The notes under the pieces were generated by a model that made no database searches, had not been told where the DNA came from, and saw only the letters and a program-made list of their open reading frames with translations. A stretch of 64,000 nt of DNA from an uncultured Chryseobacterium sp. (lineage in GTDB: Bacteria; Bacteroidota; Bacteroidia; Flavobacteriales; Weeksellaceae), in NCBI RefSeq assembly GCF_936933875.1, contig NZ_CAKZIK010000022.1:149717-213716 (forward strand), read 5' to 3'. Each line of letters opens with the position of its first letter. Within the stretch, counting starts at the first letter, position 1. A program made the translations under genes and the position numbers. Shown here piece after piece: positions 41,861-51,366 of the stretch.

Positions 41861-43102
41861 ATGTTATATTACCTTTACGAATATCTCACAAGCCAGGGAA
41901 TCCACATTCCGGGACTGAATCTTTTCAGATACATTTCATTCCGAGCTGCGATGGCGGTTTTGTTGTCGTTAGTTATTGCATTGATTTACGGGAAAAGAAT
42001 CATCAGTTATCTCCGAAACCAACAAATGGGAGAATTGGTGCGCGACCTTGGTTTGGAAGGACAAAAGCAAAAAGAAGGAACGCCAACAATGGGAGGTTTA
42101 ATCATCATTTTGGCGACTTTAATTCCTGTTTTGCTATTTACAAGAATTGGTAATGTGTACATTTTATTGCTGATTATTTCTGTGGTTTGGATGGGAGCGA
42201 TTGGTTTTATCGACGATTATCTCAAAAAAATCAAGAAAAATAAAGACGGTTTGAGCGGTAAATTCAAAATTATCGGTCAGGTTGGTCTTGGTTTAATCGT
42301 GGGAATTACCATGTATTTTCATCCCGATATTACGGTAAAAAGAAAATATTCTGACGCGACGATAGTGAACAGAAATAATGTGGAACAAAACTTCATGCCT
42401 ACTGAAAAAGCAACCGTTTCTACAGTTCCGTTCGTGAAAAATAACGAGTTTGATTACAGCGGGATTTTATTCTGGATGACTCCCGAAAAAGCGCATGAAT
42501 ATGCTTGGATGATTTTTATTCCAATCGTCATTTTCATCGTTACAGCCGTATCAAACGGTGCGAATATTACAGACGGAATTGATGGTCTCGCAGCCGGAAC
42601 AAGTGTCGTCATATTGTTGGCGCTCGCATTTTTCGCTTATGTTTCCGGGAACATTATTTTCGCTGATTATCTTAACATTATGTTCCTTCCGAATATGGGT
42701 GAAGCTACCATTTTTGCACTCGCATTAATTGGTGCAACCATCGGATTTTTCTGGTACAACACGTATCCTGCGCAAGTTTTTATGGGCGATACCGGAAGTT
42801 TGATGTTGGGTGGAGTTATTGCAGTTTTGGCGATTATTTTAAGAAAAGAATTGATGATTCCTGTGTTGTGCGGAATTTTCTTGGTCGAAAATATTTCTGT
42901 GATGCTTCAGGTAGCGGTTTTCAAATACAGAAAGAAAAGATACGGGTTGGAATATGCCCAAAATAACAGATTGTTCAAGATGTCACCACTTCACCATCAT
43001 TATCAGAAGGAAGGATATCATGAAAGTAAAATCGTAAACAGAATGGTCATTATCGGTGTTTTGTTCGCCATTATCTGTTTGATTACGCTGAAAGTTAGAT
43101 AG
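41861..43102 (+). CDS. mraY: phospho-MurNAc-pentapeptide transferase MraY
   Basis: Integral membrane enzyme making lipid I. The signature GTPTMGGLIII, the acidic FIDDYLK and NITDGIDGLA segments and HHHYQKEGYHESKIV are all visible. At 413 residues it is about 50 longer than E. coli MraY because of a soluble loop insert (about 165-210), typical of this phylum. About ten membrane segments are predicted. Confidence 0.96.
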   Translation: MLYYLYEYLTSQGIHIPGLNLFRYISFRAAMAVLLSLVIALIYGKRIISYLRNQQMGELVRDLGLEGQKQKEGTPTMGGLIIILATLIPVLLFTRIGNVYILLLIISVVWMGAIGFIDDYLKKIKKNKDGLSGKFKIIGQVGLGLIVGITMYFHPDITVKRKYSDATIVNRNNVEQNFMPTEKATVSTVPFVKNNEFDYSGILFWMTPEKAHEYAWMIFIPIVIFIVTAVSNGANITDGIDGLAAGTSVVILLALAFFAYVSGNIIFADYLNIMFLPNMGEATIFALALIGATIGFFWYNTYPAQVFMGDTGSLMLGGVIAVLAIILRKELMIPVLCGIFLVENISVMLQVAVFKYRKKRYGLEYAQNNRLFKMSPLHHHYQKEGYHESKIVNRMVIIGVLFAIICLITLKVR

Positions 43103-43168
43103 AATTGTAAAAAGTATAATGTCTGAAAGTACATTGTACATTTTACTTGAATACATTTTACAAAAAAT

Positions 43169-44494
43169 ATGAAAATTGTTGTTTTAGGAGGAGGAGAAAG
43201 CGGTTACGGAGCAGCTTATCTGGCTAAGAAAAAAGGGCTGGATGTTTTTCTGTCGGACAAAGGTTTGATCAAGGAGAACTACAAAAACCTTTTGGACGAA
43301 GCCGGAATTGCGTATGAAGAAGGAAACCACGATGAAGAAAGAATTTTGGCTGCAGATTGGGTTATCAAATCGCCGGGAATTCCTAAAAAAGCCGATATTA
43401 TTTATAAGATTAATCAGAAAGGAATCCGTATTTCCTCTGAAATTGAATTTGCTTCTGAGTTTACCAACGCAAAAATTATTGCAATTACCGGCAGCAACGG
43501 AAAAACAACCACAACTTCTTTAATTTATCACATTTTGAAGAATGATGACTTAAGTGTTGGATTAGGCGGAAACATCGGTCAAAGTTTTGCGAAACAGGTG
43601 GCGGACGAAAACTTTGAGTATTATGTTTTGGAGGTGAGCTCTTTCCAACTAGATGATATTCAGAATTTTAGACCTTATATTTCTTTGTTGTTGAATTTAA
43701 GTCAGGACCATTTGGACCAGTACAATTACAATTATGAAGAGTACGCTTTAGCGAAATTCAGAATTGCCGAAAACCAGGAGAACGATAATTATTTTATCTA
43801 CAACCGCGATGATGAAATGAGCATGAACCTCCTGGAAAAGCTGGAAATTAATGCTAAAAAAGTTCCTTTTTCACTAAAAGAAAAGGTAAAAGAAGGAGGT
43901 TATTTCAGCGGAGGAAAGTTAATCGTAAAACTTGCGGATGAATTTTCGATGAATGTGGATGAACTTTCTTTGGTTGGAAACCATAATGTTGCGAACAGTT
44001 TGGCAGCTTCAATTGCTGGTAAAATTTTGAAAATCAGCAATGAAAGTATTAGAAATTCTTTGATGACTTTTCAGGCGGTAGAACACAGATTGGAGCAGGT
44101 TGCAGAAATCGATGGCGTAAAATTCATCAACGACAGTAAAGCAACCAATGTTAATGCAGCTTATTACGCATTGGAGAGTATGAAAACACCGACCGTTTGG
44201 ATTGTTGGCGGCGTTGATAAAGGAAATGATTATACCGAAATCGAAGATTTGGTAAAGAAAAAAGTAAAGGCAATTGTTTGTCTTGGTCTTGATAATCAAA
44301 AGATTATTGATTTTTTCAAAGACAAAAAAGATTTTATTTATGACACATCGAGCATGGAAGAAGCCGTGAAAATTTCGAAAGGAATTTCAGAAAAAGGCGA
44401 CACTGTTTTGCTTTCACCGTGTTGCGCGAGCTTCGATTTGTTTAAAAATTATGAAGAGCGAGGAGAAAAATTTAAAGCAGAAGTTTTAAAGTAG
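43169..44494 (+). CDS. murD: UDP-MurNAc-L-alanine:D-glutamate ligase MurD
   Basis: Adds D-glutamate to UDP-MurNAc-L-Ala. The N-terminal GGGESGYGAAYLA, ATP loop ITGSNGKTTT (106-115), NLSQDHLDQY and FINDSKATN motifs are characteristic. Length 441. It is preceded by a 66-bp AT-rich gap with GTACATTGTAC (43129-43139), a near-palindrome. Confidence 0.96.
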   Translation: MKIVVLGGGESGYGAAYLAKKKGLDVFLSDKGLIKENYKNLLDEAGIAYEEGNHDEERILAADWVIKSPGIPKKADIIYKINQKGIRISSEIEFASEFTNAKIIAITGSNGKTTTTSLIYHILKNDDLSVGLGGNIGQSFAKQVADENFEYYVLEVSSFQLDDIQNFRPYISLLLNLSQDHLDQYNYNYEEYALAKFRIAENQENDNYFIYNRDDEMSMNLLEKLEINAKKVPFSLKEKVKEGGYFSGGKLIVKLADEFSMNVDELSLVGNHNVANSLAASIAGKILKISNESIRNSLMTFQAVEHRLEQVAEIDGVKFINDSKATNVNAAYYALESMKTPTVWIVGGVDKGNDYTEIEDLVKKKVKAIVCLGLDNQKIIDFFKDKKDFIYDTSSMEEAVKISKGISEKGDTVLLSPCCASFDLFKNYEERGEKFKAEVLK

Positions 44495-44514
44495 GGACAA
44501 ATCGTGATTTGTCC
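44495..44514. repeat. palindrome between murD and ftsW
   Basis: GGACAAATC-GT-GATTTGTCC is a 9-bp perfect inverted repeat with a 2-base centre, filling most of the 38-bp gap directly after the murD stop. Confidence 0.75.
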
Positions 44515-44532
44515 AACAAACAGTAAAAAAAT

Positions 44533-45774
44533 ATGAACGATCAATATCAGGAAGACAAATTTGAATATCTGAAAGGCGACAAAGTCCTTTGGATTGTCAT
44601 CATTTTGATTTCAGTGTTCTCCATTTTCCCGGTATATTCCGCAAGTTCGAACTTGGAATATATTGTGAACAACGGAACAACTACCGGTCACGTGATGAAG
44701 CACATGTTCTTTGTACTTCTTGGTTTGGGAGTAATGAGAGCTGTAGGATTTGTGAAGTACGAGCATATCGGAAAACTGAGCGCTATTTTGCTCGGAGTGT
44801 CCATTCTTTTGCTTGGAGTGACGATGTTTTCCGGACAAACCATTGATGGAGCAAGTGCTTCGCGTTGGTTAAAAATTCCGGGAACGCCGTTTTCGTTCCA
44901 GCCATCGTCGTTCGCGTATTTAACATTGATTATTTATCTCTGTAGATATTTAACAAAAAAAATCAACCGTGAAAGACTTCCAATAGAGAACATCCTGTAC
45001 ATTTTCGGGCCAATTTTCGTAGTTTTTATTCTGGTGGCAAAAGACAACGGTTCTACAGCATTGATGATTTTGATGGTTTCTGTTGCCGTTTTAATCATCG
45101 GTCAGCTCAACTGGAAATATATTGCTGGGTTTATTTCGACTTCCGCTGTAGCAATTGTACTGTTTTTAGTTGTTGCGTTAAATACGAATTTAATCGGCGG
45201 AAACCGTGTTCACACTTGGATGAGCCGTATTGAAACGTTTACAACGGCGAAGACTAAAACTGCCGATGTTATGGAGGACGAAAGCATGAAGGCCAAAAAT
45301 TATCAGGTGATGCAGGCAAAGGCAGCCATTGTTCATGGTGGAATTACCGGAATGGGACCTGGAAAATCTGCTTTAAAACAAATGCTTCCGCAATCTGCAT
45401 CCGATTTTATTTTCGCCATCATCGTAGAAGAATATGGATTTGTAGGAGCCTTTTTCCTGATTATTTTATACCTGATCATGATCATCAGAATTGTAATGAT
45501 AGCGAGTAAAATGCCTGCATTTTTCGGATCGTTGCTCGTGCTTTCGATGGGAATGATGATTTTCGTTCAGTTGGCTGTCAACATTGCCGTTGCTGTCAAT
45601 TTGATTCCCGTAACGGGACAGCCTTTACCGCTAATCAGTTACGGTGGAACTTCGATGTTGGTAACGTATTTCCAACTCGGAATTATATTAAATGTAAGCT
45701 CGAGAATTCAGGTTTATGATGAAGAAGGAATGGGCAAAAAACAAAATATTGAAGAAATAAACGATATCGCTTAA
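44533..45774 (+). CDS. ftsW: lipid II polymerase/SEDS protein FtsW
   Basis: Division-specific SEDS glycosyltransferase, partner of the PBP at 38223. About ten membrane segments, the SRWLKIPGTPFSFQPSSFAYL block and the C-terminal VTGQPLPLISYGGTSML are diagnostic. The large loop at about 230-290 contains the catalytic-region residues of the family. Length 413. Confidence 0.95.
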   Translation: MNDQYQEDKFEYLKGDKVLWIVIILISVFSIFPVYSASSNLEYIVNNGTTTGHVMKHMFFVLLGLGVMRAVGFVKYEHIGKLSAILLGVSILLLGVTMFSGQTIDGASASRWLKIPGTPFSFQPSSFAYLTLIIYLCRYLTKKINRERLPIENILYIFGPIFVVFILVAKDNGSTALMILMVSVAVLIIGQLNWKYIAGFISTSAVAIVLFLVVALNTNLIGGNRVHTWMSRIETFTTAKTKTADVMEDESMKAKNYQVMQAKAAIVHGGITGMGPGKSALKQMLPQSASDFIFAIIVEEYGFVGAFFLIILYLIMIIRIVMIASKMPAFFGSLLVLSMGMMIFVQLAVNIAVAVNLIPVTGQPLPLISYGGTSMLVTYFQLGIILNVSSRIQVYDEEGMGKKQNIEEINDIA

Positions 45775-45790
45775 AACCGATAGCAAACAA

Positions 45791-45813
45791 TGTAGAGACG
45801 CGATTTATCGCGT
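45791..45813. repeat. palindromic repeat between ftsW and murG
   Basis: TGTAGAGACGCGATTTATCGCGTG contains the inverted repeat ACGCGAT/ATCGCGT around TT. Repeats of this kind occur between genes in many Bacteroidota genomes. Confidence 0.75.
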
Positions 45814-45828
45814 GTTACGATAAAAAAA

Positions 45829-46947
45829 ATGAGCAAAAAATTAAGAATATTAATGAGCGGCGGCGGAACAGGTGGACACATCTTCCCGGCTGTTGCAATT
45901 GCGCAGGAAATTCAGAAAAGATTTCCTCATGCAGAATTTTTGTTCATCGGTGCGAATGCAAAAATGGAGATGGAAAAAGTTCCTCAAGCCGGATTTAAAA
46001 TTGAGGGATTAAATATCGCCGGCTTCGACAGAGGAAATTTGTTGGCGAATTTTAAACTGCCTTTCAAAGTAATTTCTAGTTTGTTGAAAGCAAGAAAAGT
46101 AATTGGAAATTTCAAACCGGATTTAGCTATTGGAACCGGAGGTTTTGCAAGTGGACCGGCTTTGTATATCGCTTCGAGACAGAACGTTCCAATTTTTGTT
46201 CAGGAGCAGAACTCTTTGCCGGGAAAAACCAATATTTTCCTTTCTAAAAAGGCAAAAGCAGTTTTCACGGCATATCCGAATATGGAGAAATTTTTCAACG
46301 GAACAAAAACGTTCTTCCTTGGAAACCCTATTCGTAAAAATATCATTACAGACTTAATCGATTCTGCTTCGGCAAAGGAAAAATTAGGTCTTGATAAAGA
46401 TAAATTAACCATTCTTTCAGTTGGAGGTTCTTTGGGTTCAAGAACATTGAACAACGGCTGGAAAGACAATCTGAAAACCATTCTAGAAAAGGATTATCAG
46501 TTAATCTGGCAAACAGGAAAAACAGATTACAACGAACTTTCAAAAAGTGTCATGCTGAACGAAGTAGAAGCACCTAACATCAAACTGCAGGAATTTATCA
46601 GCGATATGCCTTTAGCGTATTCTGCTGCGGACGTAATTGTTTCAAGAGCGGGAGCCATTGCGATTTCCGAATTGGGTGTGGCCAAAAAACCGGTGCTTTT
46701 GGTTCCGTTTCCTTTTGCAGCGGAAGACCATCAAACCAAAAATGCACTGACTTTGGTTGAAAAAAATGCCGCAAGAATGGTGAAGGACACCGAAATGAAA
46801 GAAAAATTTCTTCCAACATTGCTCGAAATTTGCGAAAATGAAACGTTGAGAAACGAAATGTCTTCCAACATGGATTTCTTCGCAAAACCGAAAGCAACCG
46901 AGGAAATTGTAGACGAAATTATAAAAATATTGAACCTTAAACCCTAA
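45829..46947 (+). CDS. murG: lipid II synthase MurG
   Basis: Peripheral membrane GT-B glycosyltransferase adding GlcNAc to lipid I. The glycine-rich SGGGTGGHIFPAVAIA near the N-terminus, QEQNSLPGKTN in the middle and the VSRAGAIAISEL and PFPFAAEDHQTKNA segments are diagnostic. Length 372. murC starts 8 bases downstream. Confidence 0.96.
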   Translation: MSKKLRILMSGGGTGGHIFPAVAIAQEIQKRFPHAEFLFIGANAKMEMEKVPQAGFKIEGLNIAGFDRGNLLANFKLPFKVISSLLKARKVIGNFKPDLAIGTGGFASGPALYIASRQNVPIFVQEQNSLPGKTNIFLSKKAKAVFTAYPNMEKFFNGTKTFFLGNPIRKNIITDLIDSASAKEKLGLDKDKLTILSVGGSLGSRTLNNGWKDNLKTILEKDYQLIWQTGKTDYNELSKSVMLNEVEAPNIKLQEFISDMPLAYSAADVIVSRAGAIAISELGVAKKPVLLVPFPFAAEDHQTKNALTLVEKNAARMVKDTEMKEKFLPTLLEICENETLRNEMSSNMDFFAKPKATEEIVDEIIKILNLKP

Positions 46948-46955
46948 ACTCTGAA

Positions 46956-48314
46956 TTGGTGAAATCTTTGGACAAATATCAAAACTTCTACTTCGTAGGA
47001 ATCGGCGGAATTGGGATGTCGGCTTTGGCGCGTTACTTCCATTCCATCGGGAAAAACGTTTTAGGTTACGATAAAACCGAAACGAAGCTTACTTCTGCCC
47101 TAAGATCAGAAGGAATTGATATTACGTTTGAAGATGCAGTCAGCGAAAAAATTTCAGCTCTAGCTGCAGAAGATACGTTGGTAATTTACACTCCGGCAAT
47201 TAAAAAACTCGACATTCTGAATCATTTCAACGACAATGGATTCACTGTTCTGAAACGCGCAAAAGTTTTGGGAATGATTACCGAGAATACCGAATGTATT
47301 GCAGTTGCAGGAACGCACGGGAAGACGACAACATCGTCTTTGGTAGCTCATTTGTGCAAAGAAGCTAATCTTCCGTTCTCATGTTTCTTGGGTGGAATTG
47401 CAGAAAATTTCAAATCGAATTTCCTTTTCAACGGAAGCGAAATTTCGGTGGTAGAAGCGGATGAATATGACAGAAGTTTCCTTAATCTTTCTCCGGATTG
47501 GGCAGTGATAACTTCCACAGATGCAGACCATTTGGATATTTATGGAGATAAAGACACTATTGAGCAAGGCTTTAGAGATTTTGCAGATTTAGTTCCGGAA
47601 AACGACCAACTTTTTGTTAGAAAAGGTATTGAAATCGGCCGCCCTTGTAAAACGTATGCAGTAAACGAAGAAGCGGACTATTATTCGGACAACCTTCATA
47701 TCATTGATGGTTGGATGATGTTCGATTTTCATAAAGGAGAAGAAACGGTAGAATTTGCGTGGGAAATCCCGGGAATTCATAATGTTGAAAACGCAACTGC
47801 GGCGATTGCTGTTCTGCATGAATTGGGAGTTGATTTTGAAACTTTGAAAAAAGCTATTGCGTCGTTCAAAGGAATTAAAAGAAGATATACCAAACATTTC
47901 TTTGATAACGGAAAAATCTATATCGACGATTATGCGCATCATCCAACAGAATTGAATGCCGTAATTGGTTCCATCAGAACTTTTTATCCGGGAAAGAAAT
48001 TATTGGTGGCATTTCAGCCACATTTGTTCAGCAGAACAAGAGATTTTGCGGACGGTTTTGCAAACAGCCTCGAAAATAGTGATGAATTAGTGCTTTTGGA
48101 CATTTATCCGGCAAGAGAATTACAGGAAAACTTTCCGGGCATCACCTCGGAATGGCTTTTAGAACAAGTGAAACACCATAAAAAGGAACTTTCAACATTG
48201 GGAGACGCCTTTAATAAGATAAAAGAAAAAGATTTTGACATTTTACTCACGGTTGGTGCAGGAAACATCGATACGTTGTACGACCCGATTGTAAGTTGGT
48301 TGAGTGAAAATTAA
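46956..48314 (+). CDS. murC: UDP-MurNAc:L-alanine ligase MurC
   Basis: First amino-acid ligase of the cytoplasmic pathway. FVGIGGIGMSALARYF opens the protein, the ATP loop is AGTHGKTTT (118-126), and ADEYDRSFL and DDYAHHPTE are present. The start is a TTG at 46956 or the following GTG at 46959, with no ATG available near the conserved N-terminus. The stop at 48312-48314 is followed after one base by the inverted-repeat cassette. Confidence 0.95.
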   Translation: MVKSLDKYQNFYFVGIGGIGMSALARYFHSIGKNVLGYDKTETKLTSALRSEGIDITFEDAVSEKISALAAEDTLVIYTPAIKKLDILNHFNDNGFTVLKRAKVLGMITENTECIAVAGTHGKTTTSSLVAHLCKEANLPFSCFLGGIAENFKSNFLFNGSEISVVEADEYDRSFLNLSPDWAVITSTDADHLDIYGDKDTIEQGFRDFADLVPENDQLFVRKGIEIGRPCKTYAVNEEADYYSDNLHIIDGWMMFDFHKGEETVEFAWEIPGIHNVENATAAIAVLHELGVDFETLKKAIASFKGIKRRYTKHFFDNGKIYIDDYAHHPTELNAVIGSIRTFYPGKKLLVAFQPHLFSRTRDFADGFANSLENSDELVLLDIYPARELQENFPGITSEWLLEQVKHHKKELSTLGDAFNKIKEKDFDILLTVGAGNIDTLYDPIVSWLSEN

Positions 48315-48315
48315 A

Positions 48316-48835
48316 CGCAAAGAGCGCAATGACAAAATTTGAATAGATTGAATTTTTCGTTCGCAAGGCACAAGTTCAGCAAGGATGACAGAAAACGAGA
48401 TATCAAAAATTATTTTTGATTGCGGAATGAAAGTTCACCGCAAACTCGGAGTTGGGCTGTATGAAAATGTTTATGAACAGTGTTTAGAGTATGAATTAAA
48501 AAAAGAAGGATTAAAAGTAGAGAGACAGAAAGATATTTCGGTAAACTATGAAGATTTAGTTATCGAGAAAGCTTTTAGAGTTGATATGTTGATTGAAGAT
48601 AAAGTAATTATAGAAAATAAGGCTACTCCTGAAATACTTGATTATTATTGTTTTCAGCTATTGAATTATTTAAGAATTACAAATCTGAAATTAGGAATGA
48701 TATTGAACTTTCATTCACCACTTTTCAAAAACGGAGTAAAAAGAGTTGTTAACGGATTAAAAGAATATTAAATAGCTAAGCGAAGCGCCCTTGCGAACAA
48801 CAAAAGAAACATCAGTTTTCATTGCGCTCTTTGCG
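48316..48835. mobile_element. inverted-repeat-framed cassette between murC and ftsQ
   Basis: A perfect 16-bp inverted repeat, CGCAAAGAGCGCAATG (48316-48331) and CATTGCGCTCTTTGCG (48820-48835), frames the segment. A second, inner one, GTTCGCAAGG (48359-48368) and CCTTGCGAAC (48789-48798), lies close to the gene. The only gene inside encodes a GxxExxY nuclease-like protein. No transposase is present and target-site duplication is not obvious, so mobility is inference. Confidence 0.55.
48385..48771 (+). CDS. GxxExxY protein (PD-(D/E)XK nuclease-like)
   Basis: A 128-residue protein with the family-defining GLYENVY segment, preceded by CGMKVHRKLGVG. The FRVDMLIEDKVIIENKA stretch supplies the D...ExK residues of a PD-(D/E)XK nuclease-like active site. 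The function of the family is not established. It is unrelated to cell division yet sits inside the dcw operon, within the nested inverted repeats of the cassette 48316-48835. AAGG just before the ATG is too close to be an ideal Shine-Dalgarno sequence. Confidence 0.88.
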   Translation: MTENEISKIIFDCGMKVHRKLGVGLYENVYEQCLEYELKKEGLKVERQKDISVNYEDLVIEKAFRVDMLIEDKVIIENKATPEILDYYCFQLLNYLRITNLKLGMILNFHSPLFKNGVKRVVNGLKEY

Positions 48836-48863
48836 ATAAAATAAAAGAACAATGTTCTAAAAA

Positions 48864-49877
48864 ATGAAGAACAAGTACAGAATATTAAAAATACTCGTAA
48901 CGGTAATCATCCTAGGATTTTTGCTGAGTTTCTCATTGAAGAGATTCAACAATAAATCTTTGGAAAATATTTCTGTGAATATGACGGAGAGCAAAACGCC
49001 GGTGTATTTTATTGATGAAAAGGATGTTCGCGAAATTGTAAAAAAATCAAACCCAACAAAAAGAATTGGAGACATCAGTATTCCGGATTTGGAGAAAAAA
49101 CTGAACGCGCTTCCTGCTGTGGACAGCGCCAACGTTTACCTTAATTTAAACGGAAAACTGAATCTCGATATTAAACAGAGAATTCCGATTTTCAGACTGA
49201 ATAATAAGGAGAAAGATTTTTATGTAGATGAAAAGGGAGTAGAATTCCCGATTTCGAAAAACTATTCGCATCCAAGTATGTTGGTTTCCGGCGACGTGAA
49301 AAAGAGCGAATACACCAAGTTAGCGGAATTGGTCAAGAAGATTGATGCAGACGATTTCAGTAAAAAATATTTCATCGGAATTTCAAAAGAAAACGGAAGC
49401 TACAATTTGCTTACTACCGATGGAAATTACAAAGTTGAAATTGGGGATTTGGATAATATTGAATTCAAAGTAAAAGGTTTCAAAGCATTTGTTGAAAAAT
49501 TTTTAGTGTATCAAAATCCTGCAAAATATTCGAAGGTTTCGGTGAGATACGATAATCAGATCGTTACAACACTGAACCCTAATTTTGAAGAAAACGACAG
49601 TGTTTTGGCAGTAGGACAAAAAGAATTGGAAAAAGCACCTGTCATCGCAAAGAAAAAAGCTTTAGCCGAAGCCAGTGTCAACAAAACAGTTGTAAAAAAG
49701 GAAACTCCCAAAAAAACGGAAAGCAAACCAAAGGAGAAACCTAAAGTCACAACAAAGCTAAAGAAGCCCGCTGAACAACCAAAAGCTACAGCTTCAAAAC
49801 CAAAAGAAACTACAAAGGCTAAAACCACAACAAAGCCTGCGATCACAAAACCCAAGGCAAAAGTTAAAATAGAATAA
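48864..49877 (+). CDS. ftsQ: cell division protein FtsQ/DivIB with basic C-terminal tail
   Basis: Bitopic division protein with one membrane segment (about 7-24), a POTRA-like region (about 45-125) and the FtsQ beta domain (to about 235, ending in RYDNQIVTTLNPN). After residue 255 there is an unusual tail of about 80 residues made almost only of Lys, Pro, Thr, Ala and Glu, which should extend into the periplasm. Position before ftsA supports the call. It starts 28 bases after the cassette's right repeat. Confidence 0.9.
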   Translation: MKNKYRILKILVTVIILGFLLSFSLKRFNNKSLENISVNMTESKTPVYFIDEKDVREIVKKSNPTKRIGDISIPDLEKKLNALPAVDSANVYLNLNGKLNLDIKQRIPIFRLNNKEKDFYVDEKGVEFPISKNYSHPSMLVSGDVKKSEYTKLAELVKKIDADDFSKKYFIGISKENGSYNLLTTDGNYKVEIGDLDNIEFKVKGFKAFVEKFLVYQNPAKYSKVSVRYDNQIVTTLNPNFEENDSVLAVGQKELEKAPVIAKKKALAEASVNKTVVKKETPKKTESKPKEKPKVTTKLKKPAEQPKATASKPKETTKAKTTTKPAITKPKAKVKIE

Positions 49878-49897
49878 AAAATCAAATCGACATACAA

Positions 49898-51268
49898 ATG
49901 GAAAATCTAGAGTATTCAGTAGGACTCGACATCGGGACAACAAAGATTGTTGCGATTGTTGGCCGCCGCAACGCTCACGGAAAAATCGAAATCCTCGGCG
50001 TAGGAAAGGCGAAAAGTCTTGGCGTACACAAAGGTATTGTGAACAATATTTCACAAACCATCAGTTCAATTAAAACCGCTGTGGAAGAAGCGCAAAAAAG
50101 CGCGAATGTTCCTATTACAAAAGTAACAGTGGGAATTGCAGGGAAACACATCCGTTCTTTGCAGCATTCGGATTATATCATGAGAGAAAATCCGGATAAA
50201 TACATCACAGAAGACGACATCGAAATCCTGAAAGACCAGGTGAAGAAGTTGGTGATGCTTCCGGGCGAAGAAATTATTCATGTTCTTCCGCAGGAATACA
50301 AAGTAGATTCTGAAGGAGAAATTCAGGAACCTGTCGGAATGCACGGCAAAAGATTAGAGGCTAATTTCCACGTTGTTGTAGGACAAATGGGAAGTATCCG
50401 AAACATTGCAAGATGCGTTCGCGAAGCAGGTTTGGAAATGGAAGCGTTAACACTGGAACCGCTTGCATCATCTGAAGCTGTTTTAACAAAAGAAGAAAAA
50501 GAAGCGGGAGTTGCCATCGTAGATATTGGTGGTGGTACTACGGATATTGCGATTTTCAAGGACAATATTATCCGTCATACTTGCGTCATTCCTTACGGAG
50601 GCGGAATTATTACGGAAGACATCAAAGAAGGATGTTCTATTATCGAAAAACATGCAGAACAGCTGAAAGTAAAATTCGGTTCTGCAGTTCCGGATTTGGA
50701 GAAAGACAGCACTTTTGTTACGATTCCTGGACTTCACGGAAGACCGGATAAAGAAATTTCTTTGAAAACTTTGGCGCAGATTATCAACGCGAGAGTGGAA
50801 GAGATTTTGGAAATGGTAAATACAGAACTGAAAGCTTACGGCGCTTTCGAACAGAAGAAAAAACTAATTGCAGGAATCGTTTTAACGGGTGGTGGTTCAA
50901 ACCTGAAACACCTTCGTCAGCTGGCGAATTACATGACAGGTTTCGACAGCAGAATCGGTTTTGCGAATGAATATGTAGCGAATGACAAAAACCAATACTT
51001 AAAAGGTCCGGAATTCGCTACTTCCATTGGCTTATTGATGGAAAGTTTGAAAATCAGAGACAAAAAGAATTATCCTGCACAGGAAGAATTGGAAGTTCAG
51101 CAACCGGTTGCAGCAGCAAAAGTGGAAACAACCACTGAAGCTCCTTTAGAAACAACAGCAGTTGAAGAACAAATTATTGCTGAAGCAGTAGAAAGAAGAA
51201 GAACGAAACCAACGTTCGGACAGTCTTTGATGGAAAAAGTAAAAAAATTCTTTGAAGAAGTAGAGTAA
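49898..51268 (+). CDS. ftsA: cell division protein FtsA
   Basis: Actin-like ATPase tethering FtsZ to the membrane. The phosphate-1 motif VGLDIGTTKIVAIVG starts at residue 8, phosphate-2 is VDIGGGTTDIAIF (about 208-220) and the adenosine motif is GIVLTGGGSNL. The C-terminus has a variable linker and ends in a basic amphipathic segment (SLMEKVKKFFEEVE), the membrane-targeting helix. Length 456. ftsZ follows after 98 bases. Confidence 0.96.
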   Translation: MENLEYSVGLDIGTTKIVAIVGRRNAHGKIEILGVGKAKSLGVHKGIVNNISQTISSIKTAVEEAQKSANVPITKVTVGIAGKHIRSLQHSDYIMRENPDKYITEDDIEILKDQVKKLVMLPGEEIIHVLPQEYKVDSEGEIQEPVGMHGKRLEANFHVVVGQMGSIRNIARCVREAGLEMEALTLEPLASSEAVLTKEEKEAGVAIVDIGGGTTDIAIFKDNIIRHTCVIPYGGGIITEDIKEGCSIIEKHAEQLKVKFGSAVPDLEKDSTFVTIPGLHGRPDKEISLKTLAQIINARVEEILEMVNTELKAYGAFEQKKKLIAGIVLTGGGSNLKHLRQLANYMTGFDSRIGFANEYVANDKNQYLKGPEFATSIGLLMESLKIRDKKNYPAQEELEVQQPVAAAKVETTTEAPLETTAVEEQIIAEAVERRRTKPTFGQSLMEKVKKFFEEVE

Positions 51269-51366
51269 AACACATTTTGAAATGATAATTGATGAAGAAT
51301 TTTGTCTGTTATCGCATCAGTTATCAAAAAGAAAAATTTATTTAAATAACAATCAATCATACAATT

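Noticed and set aside
44688..44695. TCACGTGA palindrome in ftsW
   Set aside because: Only about 9 of 16 bases match parS once the flanks are included.
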